From Firmicutes bacterium CAG:24053_14 (GTDB taxonomy: Bacteria; Bacillota; Clostridia; Oscillospirales; Oscillospiraceae): a stretch of DNA of 7,863 nucleotides. The notes beneath the pieces were generated by a model, which saw only the letters and a program-made list of their open reading frames with translations, was not told the origin of the DNA and ran no database searches. The position numbers and the translations under genes were made by a program. Positions 1 through 5,071 of the stretch are shown here, in pieces. Location: contig MNSZ01000072.1 in assembly GCA_001916715.1 (NCBI GenBank), positions 11,114-18,976 on the forward strand. Direction: 5' to 3'. Within the stretch, counting starts at the first letter, position 1. Each line of letters opens with the position of its first letter.

Positions 1-1097
1 GTCTTCTCGGTTTCTTTGTCGAAGAGGTGCATCTTGTTCATGTCGAGAGCGATCGTGATCTTGTCACCGGTCTTAGCGGTGGAAGTCGGCTCAACACGAG
101 CGGTAAGAGCATTGCCTTCGCAGTTGAGGTACAGATAGGTCTCTGCGCCCATCAGCTCGGTAACTTCAACGTCAGCCGTAGCTCTGGCCTCCGGGTGCTT
201 CTCGATGAACTCCGGCTCATCGTGTACGTCTTCCGGACGGATGCCGAAGACGATCTCTTTGCCAACATAGTTAGCGATTTCATCGTTAGCCTTGTTAGCC
301 GGAACCTTAATCTTAGCTGCGCCGAAGGTGACGTAGTAATCTGCGCCTTCCTTAACAAGGGTAGCATCGATAAAGTTCATCTGCGGGGAGCCCATGAAGC
401 CTGCAACGAATTCGTTGACCGGCAGATCATACAGGTTCTGCGGGGTATCGACCTGCTGGATGAAGCCGTCCTTCATAACAACGATTCTATCACCCATGGT
501 CATAGCCTCGGTCTGGTCATGTGTAACGTAAATAAAGGTGGTGCCGAGTCTCTTATGAAGCTTAGCGATTTCGGTTCTCATCTGTGCACGGAGCTTAGCG
601 TCCAAGTTGGAGAGCGGCTCGTCGAGCAGGAAGACCTTCGGGTCACGGACGATAGCACGGCCGAGAGCAACACGCTGTCTCTGACCACCGGAAAGAGCCT
701 TCGGCTTTCTGTCGAGCAGGTGGGAGATGTCGAGGATACGAGCAGCCTCTTCAACGCGGCGCTTGATCTCATCCTTCGGGGTCTTTCTGAGCTTCAGACC
801 GAATGCCATGTTGTCATAAACGGTCATGTGCGGGTACAGAGCGTAGTTCTGGAACACCATTGCGATATCTCTGTCCTTAGGAGCAACATCGTTTGCGAGC
901 TGGTTGCCGATGTAAAGCTCACCCTTGCTGATCTCTTCGAGGCCTGCAATCATTCTAAGCGTGGTGGACTTACCGCAGCCGGAAGGACCAACGAGAATGA
1001 TGAACTCCTTGTCTTCGATGTCCAAGCAGAAATCTGTAACAGCGGTAACGCCGCCGGAATAGATTTTATAGACATTTTTAAGTGTTACACTTGCCAT
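1..1097 (-). CDS. msmK: MsmK/UgpC-type sugar ABC importer ATPase (3' end cut by window edge)
   Basis: Cytoplasmic ATPase that powers carbohydrate ABC importers. About 365 residues are visible. Walker A GPSGCGKST lies at residues 37-45, the Q-loop glutamine at 83, the signature LSGGQ at 135-139, Walker B VFLLDE at 155-160 and the switch histidine at 193. A C-terminal regulatory (TOBE/MalK-like) domain runs from about 235 and ends near MNKMHLFDKETE, which is typical of MsmK/UgpC proteins, so only a few residues should be missing beyond base 1. The ATG at 1095-1097 follows AGGAGG (1107-1112 on this strand) with a 9-nt spacer. No permease or binding-protein gene adjoins it in this window, which fits an orphan ATPase shared by several sugar importers. 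Its 18 arginines use nine AGA, seven CGT and two CGC codons, and GCT and GTT are frequent, unlike the neighbouring genes; I infer high expression. PotA is a less likely identity, because the pot genes are about 4 kb away in another transcription unit. Confidence 0.93.
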   Translation of the reverse strand, partial: MASVTLKNVYKIYSGGVTAVTDFCLDIEDKEFIILVGPSGCGKSTTLRMIAGLEEISKGELYIGNQLANDVAPKDRDIAMVFQNYALYPHMTVYDNMAFGLKLRKTPKDEIKRRVEEAARILDISHLLDRKPKALSGGQRQRVALGRAIVRDPKVFLLDEPLSNLDAKLRAQMRTEIAKLHKRLGTTFIYVTHDQTEAMTMGDRIVVMKDGFIQQVDTPQNLYDLPVNEFVAGFMGSPQMNFIDATLVKEGADYYVTFGAAKIKVPANKANDEIANYVGKEIVFGIRPEDVHDEPEFIEKHPEARATADVEVTELMGAETYLYLNCEGNALTARVEPTSTAKTGDKITIALDMNKMHLFDKETEK

Positions 1098-1182
1098 AAG
1101 ATTTTTCCTCCTGATGATAGGTTGTTATACGTCAGAGCCTGGCAGCCATATGTGACGAACAACGTCTCTTTTCAATGCACTA

Positions 1183-1191
1183 AGTATAGCA
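1183..1191 (-). promoter_or_regulatory. Extended -10 promoter for the MsmK-type ATPase gene
   Basis: On the minus strand this reads TGCTATACT: a TGN extension plus a -10 hexamer with five of six matches to TATAAT. A -35 at 17-nt spacing (1206-1211, TGTTCA) is poor, as often tolerated with an extended -10. The predicted transcription start is near 1176, giving a leader of about 79 nt before the ATG at 1097. The sequence further upstream (1215-1300) is conspicuously AT-rich. I see no riboswitch or convincing operator in the leader. Confidence 0.55.
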
Positions 1192-1287
1192 GAAAATCGG
1201 GTCCCTGAACAGTCCTTATTTGCCCAAACTTTTTCCTTTGAGTTTAGTTAAAATAAATAAACGGCAAAAATTCTTGATGCTTTTTGT

Positions 1288-2007
1288 TCAGATTATTTGT
1301 GCAGGTTTTTCAAAAACCAACGCTGCGGCGCTCGGATCGAGAATTTTCGCTTCGCCGGGCGTAAGTGTGGGATCGAGCGTTAAAGCGCCGATGGATTCGC
1401 GGTGAAGGGCCGTGACGGTCTTGCCGCACGCTGAAAACATACGCTTGACCTGATGGAACTTCCCCTCCCGAATTTCCGTCCACGCGATGTGGGGATCGTC
1501 CTTACTGATTTCGAGCACGGCAGGGGCGAACTCGTTTTCGCCGCTTTTGATGCCTGCGGCAAAGCGCGCGATGTCGCTTTCTTCTGCGGGGAGGTCGAGC
1601 GTGGCGCGGTAACGCTTCCAGACGTGGCTTTTCGGCGCCAACATGCGGTGGGCGTACTCGCCGTCGTTCGTTAAAACGAGAAGGCCGGTGGTGTCCTTAT
1701 CGAGACGGCCCGCAGGGAACAGATCACGGCGCTTAAGCTCCGGCGGCAGGAGGTCTAAGACGGTCTCTGCGCGGCTGTCACGCGTGGCGGTGAGCACGCC
1801 CGAGGGCTTATAGAGCATGATGTACACAAACGCGCTGTACCGCACGGGCTTTCCGTTGACGGTGATCTCGTCCTTTTCGGGGTCGATCTGGATATCGCTT
1901 TTGCGCACGGCTTGTCCGTTGACGGCGACGGCACCGCTGCGCACCAGCGTGCCGACCGCCTTGCGGCTGCCGATATTTTCGTTTGAAAGGAATTTATCGA
2001 GTCTCAT
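1288..2007 (-). CDS. rsuA: 16S rRNA pseudouridine(516) synthase, RsuA family
   Basis: Converts a uridine of 16S rRNA (U516 in E. coli numbering) to pseudouridine during small-subunit assembly. The 239-residue protein starts with an S4 RNA-binding domain (MRLDKFLSNENIGSRK, roughly residues 1-50). The catalytic domain follows, with KPSGVLTAT at 67-75, TVLDLL at 82-87 and the active-site motif GRLDKDTTG at 100-108, in which D103 is the expected catalytic aspartate. The C-terminal block HQVKRMFSACG (185-195) and the LHRESIG stretch (201-207) resemble E. coli RsuA more than RluB, RluE or RluF. Length matches the family. The ATG overlaps the TGA of the upstream DUF4830 gene (ATGA, 4 nt), so it is probably translated by coupling; its own Shine-Dalgarno is weak. 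It looks like the last gene of the operon that starts at 4048. I found no canonical intrinsic terminator after its stop, only weak AT-rich stems. Confidence 0.93.
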   Translation of the reverse strand: MRLDKFLSNENIGSRKAVGTLVRSGAVAVNGQAVRKSDIQIDPEKDEITVNGKPVRYSAFVYIMLYKPSGVLTATRDSRAETVLDLLPPELKRRDLFPAGRLDKDTTGLLVLTNDGEYAHRMLAPKSHVWKRYRATLDLPAEESDIARFAAGIKSGENEFAPAVLEISKDDPHIAWTEIREGKFHQVKRMFSACGKTVTALHRESIGALTLDPTLTPGEAKILDPSAAALVFEKPAQII

Positions 2008-2549
2008 GTTGTTTCACTTTCCGTTGGATTTTGTGTGGATTCGCCGGTGTTCGGCGCGGGCGACGCGCTCTCTTTGATGACCGACTTCGGCATTTCATAG
2101 CGGGCGCTGTCTGCCGCAAAGCCGTGCATGAAGCCATCCTCTGCGCCGGACGCGACATCGCCGCCGATGATATTGCCCTCAAAGACGAGGAGCGTTGCGA
2201 AGACGCCGTCGGGCGTATTCGGGTAGTTTGTGATGCGGTAGCGGTACTGCGTGCACTTTTCGCCGGCATAGGGCAAAAGGTCGAAACCCTGCGCCTGCTG
2301 CATCGTATTATACGCCGCATAGACATCGTTAAATTTTGCGGGGATGACGACCTCGCGCACATCCTGCGGCTCCGCTTCCGCCTCCCAGCCGAAGGACGTT
2401 AAAAACGCGAGGCGCTCCTCCCCCGTCATACCGGGGAATGTCTGCCGCTTTTCGCCGCGCGGGATGAGGAAAAACGCGCTGACGGCTATGGCGATGAGCA
2501 CAAGCACCGCCAAAATTCGTTTTTTGTTCGCGCCGAGCGATACAATCAT
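2004..2549 (-). CDS. DUF4830-like membrane-anchored protein of unknown function
   Basis: A 181-residue protein with a single N-terminal membrane segment (about residues 11-29) preceded by KKR, then an extracytoplasmic domain. The stretch FLTSFGWEAEAEPQDVREVV, then YAAYNTMQQAQGFDL, YRYRITNYP, LLVFEGNIIGGDV and DGFMHGF resembles DUF4830 proteins of Clostridia as I remember them; this is recall, not a search. The tail after about residue 155 is low-complexity, rich in S, T, P and E, and likely disordered. I prefer the ATG at 2547-2549 over an in-frame GTG at 2565-2567, because AAAGGTGG (2557-2564) sits 7 nt before the ATG and lies inside the longer version. It follows the phosphopantetheinyl transferase gene by 75 bp and overlaps rsuA by 4 nt, so it belongs to the same apparent operon. 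No catalytic motif is recognisable. Confidence 0.82.
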   Translation of the reverse strand: MIVSLGANKKRILAVLVLIAIAVSAFFLIPRGEKRQTFPGMTGEERLAFLTSFGWEAEAEPQDVREVVIPAKFNDVYAAYNTMQQAQGFDLLPYAGEKCTQYRYRITNYPNTPDGVFATLLVFEGNIIGGDVASGAEDGFMHGFAADSARYEMPKSVIKESASPAPNTGESTQNPTESETT

Positions 2550-2556
2550 ATTGCTG

Positions 2557-2564
2557 CCACCTTT
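2557..2564 (-). promoter_or_regulatory. Shine-Dalgarno site fixing the DUF4830 gene start
   Basis: On the minus strand this reads AAAGGTGG, 7 nt before the ATG at 2547-2549. It overlaps the first codons of the alternative GTG-started reading, which has no comparable site of its own, so the shorter protein is favoured. Confidence 0.6.
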
Positions 2565-2624
2565 CACCGCAGAAAACCGGGTAAGACTTTCTTTTCGGTC
2601 ATAGGTATGCGGGGCGGCTATGCT

Positions 2625-3137
2625 TTATGCTTCCTCGGCGGCGGCGAGAAAATGCACGCCGTACTGCTCGAAAAAGAGCGTGTAGCCGTTAAGATGCGGC
2701 ATGCCGTTCTGAAAGGTGATCTCGTAGTTTTGGAACGATTCCGAAAGGCCGGTGCCGCGGCACTTGGAGATGCTCTCTTTGAGCGTCCAGTACGCCAGAA
2801 AGCGCGCGGCGGGATTGGGGCTGCTTTGTATGTCCCGAAGCTCTGCGGGCGTACAGACGCGCTCTGCGGCACTCCCCCGCACGCGGCGGGGATATTCGAC
2901 ATCGATGCCGACATTTTTCCGCGACACGGCGCAGCAGACGATGCCCTTAGTGTGGCTCAGGCTGATATGGGGCATGTTCTCCCCTTTTAAATACGGCTTT
3001 CCGCGCGGAGTTTTTTCCACAACGGGCGATGTGATGCCCCACTCGTCCTTTAAGACGCGGTATAAAAGCGCGTAAGCACGGTCATGCAGCTCCTTTTGCG
3101 TGAGCGAGGGCGGAACGTTTTCCACATATCGACGCAT
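2625..3137 (-). CDS. Sfp-type 4'-phosphopantetheinyl transferase (short form)
   Basis: Transfers the 4'-phosphopantetheine arm of coenzyme A to a serine of a carrier protein, making apo-ACP or peptidyl carrier proteins active in the cytoplasm. The superfamily signatures are intact. HISLSHTKG lies at residues 57-65 and GIDVE at 77-81, with D79 and E81 as the expected magnesium ligands. FLAYWTLKESISK lies at 113-125, with E121 and K125 conserved. At 170 residues it is shorter than Sfp (about 220) and longer than AcpS (about 120), with little N-terminal extension. The ATG overlaps the TGA of the upstream membrane-protein gene by 1 nt (TGATG), with AAGGA a few nucleotides before it. No polyketide, peptide-synthetase or fatty-acid gene is visible nearby, so its carrier-protein partner cannot be named from this window. 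It could be the general ACP-activating enzyme of the cell or one dedicated to a distant cluster. Confidence 0.9.
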   Translation of the reverse strand: MRRYVENVPPSLTQKELHDRAYALLYRVLKDEWGITSPVVEKTPRGKPYLKGENMPHISLSHTKGIVCCAVSRKNVGIDVEYPRRVRGSAAERVCTPAELRDIQSSPNPAARFLAYWTLKESISKCRGTGLSESFQNYEITFQNGMPHLNGYTLFFEQYGVHFLAAAEEA

Positions 3138-4048
3138 CAGTTTTCCTTCTTTTCATCCATCCACGCACGCAAGCGGCGCAGTGCTTCGTCTGCGCGGTCG
3201 TTTTTCATGGTCGGGAAGGCGCGCAGCAAACGGCGCTGGGTGTGACGCTGGAGCTTGGAGGTAACGCTGTTCCACTGGGCACGGAGGTCTTCGGCAGACT
3301 TCTGTGCTTTCACACGGCGGTCTTCCAGCGACGCACGGTATTCTTCGTACTTCTCCGAAAGCTGAGCGCGCTGTGCCTGAAGCTTCTCTTCGAGGACAGG
3401 GCGGGCTTTTTCGTTGAACTCCTGCTTCTGCTCGGTGATCTTCTCGTCTGCAAGGAGCGTCAGGCGACCGAGGCCGTTCGAGATGGCGTCGCTCTCTTTG
3501 CGCAGACGCGCGGACATATCGTTGATGACGGTGAGCTTTTCGTTGAGCTTGCGGATGGTAAGCACGGTGACGATGGTATCCGTGATAAACAGCGCGATGA
3601 AAATACCGACCAGAATTGCGCCGAGCGTGAAGGGAATCCAGTGCACGAGCGACGCGATAGCCGTATGAACAATGCGAATGACGACGACGACACACAGACC
3701 CCAGAGGATGCTGAATTTTAAGCAAATATAGCCGCCGAGGTTGAAGGGCTGGTCGGAATAGTCCCACCACGTGGTGTGGAAGAATTTTTTGAGCGCCCAA
3801 CCGCCGACGAGCTCGATGGCGCTGGTGAGCAACGCGCCGCCGATAAACAGCAAGGGGATGTTATCCGAAAACGGCAGCAAAACGAGCAACACGAGCGACA
3901 TGCCAAAGCCGTAGATGGGGCACACGGGGCCGTTTAAGAAGCCGCGGTTGACGAACTTGCCGGTGGTGACGGTGGCAAAAATGACCTCCGAGCACCAGCC
4001 TAAAAACGAATAAATGGTAAAATACCAGAGCAGATCATAAAATGTCAT
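3137..4048 (-). CDS. PF06541-type ('ABC_trans_CmpB') integral membrane protein with C-terminal coiled coil
   Basis: A 303-residue membrane protein resembling Pfam PF06541, a family named 'putative ABC-transporter type IV' although no transport activity is established to my knowledge. The diagnostic N-terminal stretch is visible: FLGWCSEV at residues 15-22 and NRGFLNGPVCPIYGFG at 34-49. Hydrophobic segments fall at about 5-25, 45-60, 65-85, 108-130 and 138-165. A highly charged, heptad-like helix follows (about 165-270), rich in E, K, Q and R, and then a basic tail; this is probably a cytoplasmic coiled coil. I chose the ATG at 4046-4048 because AGGGGGAG (4053-4060) precedes it closely; a reading from 4093 would start inside the terminator stem of the neighbouring gene. 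It heads the four-gene set ending with rsuA and overlaps the phosphopantetheinyl transferase gene by 1 nt. No ATPase partner is adjacent, so a transport role is unsupported here. Confidence 0.85.
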   Translation of the reverse strand: MTFYDLLWYFTIYSFLGWCSEVIFATVTTGKFVNRGFLNGPVCPIYGFGMSLVLLVLLPFSDNIPLLFIGGALLTSAIELVGGWALKKFFHTTWWDYSDQPFNLGGYICLKFSILWGLCVVVVIRIVHTAIASLVHWIPFTLGAILVGIFIALFITDTIVTVLTIRKLNEKLTVINDMSARLRKESDAISNGLGRLTLLADEKITEQKQEFNEKARPVLEEKLQAQRAQLSEKYEEYRASLEDRRVKAQKSAEDLRAQWNSVTSKLQRHTQRRLLRAFPTMKNDRADEALRRLRAWMDEKKEN

Positions 4049-4052
4049 GGGT

Positions 4053-4060
4053 CTCCCCCT
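4053..4060 (-). promoter_or_regulatory. Shine-Dalgarno site for the PF06541 membrane-protein gene
   Basis: On the minus strand this reads AGGGGGAG, with the AGGGGG core 6 nt before the ATG at 4046-4048. It decides against the upstream in-frame start at 4093, whose extra 15 residues are encoded across this site and the terminator stem. Confidence 0.6.
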
Positions 4061-4086
4061 TATTATGGATAGATTTTGAGCGAAAA

Positions 4087-4120
4087 GGGGCATACTGCAC
4101 CGTGCCGTGCGGTATGCCCC
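4087..4120 (-). terminator. Intrinsic terminator after the DUF4867 gene
   Basis: An inverted repeat with arms at 4087-4100 and 4107-4120 forms a 14-bp stem (outer 9 bp perfect: GGGGCATAC pairs with GTATGCCCC; the inner 5 bp include one G-T wobble) and a 6-nt loop. On the minus strand the stem is followed at once by TTTT (4083-4086). It lies 31 nt after the DUF4867 stop and before the next gene's ribosome binding site, separating the two transcription units. Confidence 0.85.
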
Positions 4121-4151
4121 GGTTGTTCGGTTTTACGGCGTTCTACGCAAA

Positions 4152-4763
4152 TCAAACGCAGATGTTTTCGCCGACAAGGCCGACGTACTGACCCTCTTCT
4201 GCCGCTTCCGGGTGCATGAGCAGCCACTTGTTGCGGGCGAAAAGCATTTTGTCTTCCTCGGTCTTCGGCGCGCGCTTTTCAATATCGGTGTTCGTGCCCT
4301 TCGGCAGCGCGACGACGCACTTGAAGCCGCCGTCGTTTGCATTGCACGGCGCGTAGTGCAGCGTGGTGGCGTAAACCTCGATAACGGTGCCGGCGGGCAC
4401 GAGGAACGCTTCAACCTTAGACGTATCGTACTTGCCGTTTTCGATGTCCTGCTCGGAGCCGATGAGCAGGATGAGGTCGGTGACGGCGATGTTTACTTCA
4501 CTATCGCGGTGATATTCGAGACCGTTTAACTTATGGTTATTGCCGTTGCAGTAGCCGATCTGCACGGGCATGCCGCCGTAGAGCGTGTAGGCGATGTCTT
4601 TGGCGGACGCGCAGCTTTCGAGAGACTCTGCACCGGGCACATAGACGACGTTTTCCGGGCAGGGCGTTTCCGCCATGGCGGCGATAATGTCGGAGCAATC
4701 GAGCCCCGTGATGACTTTGCCGTACTTTTTAAAAGCGGCATCCGAAACATTCTGAATTTTCAT
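4152..4763 (-). CDS. DUF4867-like cupin-fold protein
   Basis: A 203-residue soluble protein without signal peptide, matching my recollection of the DUF4867 family; its biochemical role is unknown to me. The central region looks like an RmlC-type cupin. GLEYHRDSEVN (residues 81-91) offers H85 and E89 in a cupin-1-like arrangement. PAGTVIEVYATTLHYAPC (123-140) supplies the proline-glycine turn and H136 of the second motif. A metal site formed by these residues is inference. I chose the ATG at 4761-4763, preceded by AAGGATG, because the longer reading from GTG at 4800-4802 would begin upstream of the predicted transcription start at about 4796. The gene is monocistronic: its own near-consensus promoter (4803-4831) lies before it and a strong terminator (4087-4120) after it. 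In other Clostridia I would expect such small cupins near sugar metabolism genes, but nothing here confirms that. Confidence 0.8.
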   Translation of the reverse strand: MKIQNVSDAAFKKYGKVITGLDCSDIIAAMAETPCPENVVYVPGAESLESCASAKDIAYTLYGGMPVQIGYCNGNNHKLNGLEYHRDSEVNIAVTDLILLIGSEQDIENGKYDTSKVEAFLVPAGTVIEVYATTLHYAPCNANDGGFKCVVALPKGTNTDIEKRAPKTEEDKMLFARNKWLLMHPEAAEEGQYVGLVGENICV

Positions 4764-4802
4764 GGTTTTTTCATCCTTGCTTTCTGTTTTGAATCTAACC
4801 AC

Positions 4803-4831
4803 ATTATACCGAGGCGCAGAGGAAATTGCAA
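4803..4831 (-). promoter_or_regulatory. Sigma-A type promoter for the DUF4867 gene
   Basis: On the minus strand, TTGCAA (4826-4831, four of six matches to TTGACA) is separated by exactly 17 nt from a perfect TATAAT (4803-4808). The predicted start is near 4796, giving a leader of about 33 nt before the ATG at 4763. This is the best promoter match in the window and it excludes a longer DUF4867 reading frame. Confidence 0.75.
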
Positions 4832-4842
4832 GACGCTAAGAA

Positions 4843-4902
4843 CGCAAAAAGTTTTGCGCAAGCTTTTTCAAAAGCTTGCAGGTCCTTAGGCAGCGCCCTA
4901 AG
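4843..4902. repeat. Cluster of three consecutive palindromes in the intergenic region
   Basis: Three inverted repeats lie end to end. CGCAAAA/TTTTGCG at 4843-4858 has a 2-nt centre. GCAAGCTTTT/AAAAGCTTGC at 4858-4879 is a perfect 10-bp repeat with a 2-nt centre. CTTAGG/CCTAAG at 4885-4902 has a 6-nt centre. They sit just upstream of the DUF4867 promoter and are not needed to end the potD transcript. The arrangement resembles short, dispersed palindromic elements found between genes in many Clostridia, but copy number cannot be judged from one window. Binding sites for a regulator are an alternative. No open reading frame is supported here. Confidence 0.6.
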
Positions 4903-4947
4903 TCGTCATCCACAGCCGACAAAACACCTTTTGCCTACACCAAAACT

Positions 4948-4973
4948 AGGAAACCCAGTTGCATGGGTTTCCT
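4948..4973 (-). terminator. Perfect 10-bp hairpin, possible second terminator downstream of potD
   Basis: AGGAAACCCA and TGGGTTTCCT form a perfect 10-bp stem around a 6-nt loop. On the minus strand the stem is followed by AGTTTTGG, a short and interrupted T-run, so termination would be weaker than at 5014-5046. It may be a backup terminator, part of the same palindromic element as 4843-4902, or a hairpin in a small RNA. Confidence 0.45.
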
Positions 4974-5013
4974 AAAAAGTCGAAGCCTTTTGATAAAACG
5001 CCCAGACAGAGAA

Positions 5014-5046
5014 AAAGCTCCCCGAAAGTGATTTTCGAAGAGCTTT
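5014..5046 (-). terminator. Intrinsic terminator of the potBCD operon
   Basis: On the minus strand, AAAGCTCTTCGAAA pairs with TTTCGGGGAGCTTT as a 14-bp stem containing two G-T wobbles, with a 5-nt loop (5028-5032). The T-run begins in the 3' arm and continues as TTCTCTGTC (5005-5013). It begins 25 nt after the potD stop codon, the usual position for the end of an operon. Confidence 0.85.
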
Positions 5047-5071
5047 CAATATACTTCTATTTACGCAGTTG

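Noticed and set aside
1..1097. Identification of the left-edge ATPase as PotA, completing the polyamine importer
   Set aside because: The sequence resembles MsmK/UgpC, especially its C-terminal end, and it has its own promoter about 4 kb and several transcription units away from potBCD.
27..1208. Long plus-strand open reading frame (393 codons) opposite the MsmK-type ATPase gene
   Set aside because: It is the antisense shadow of a clear ATPase gene with intact Walker A, signature and Walker B motifs. Its translation shows no recognisable domain and no ribosome binding site stands out.
1304..1318. Palindrome GGTTTTT-C-AAAAACC as a terminator for rsuA
   Set aside because: It lies inside the last codons of rsuA, has a 1-nt centre and is not followed by a T-run on the minus strand.
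4062..4067. CATAAT on the minus strand as a -10 for the PF06541 operon
   Set aside because: Transcription would start at about 4055, within the Shine-Dalgarno site (4053-4060), and no -35 is present at normal spacing. The operon's promoter remains unidentified.
4764..4802. N-terminally longer DUF4867 protein starting at GTG 4800-4802
   Set aside because: The start codon would lie upstream of the predicted transcription start (about 4796), and the extra 13 residues have no ribosome binding site.
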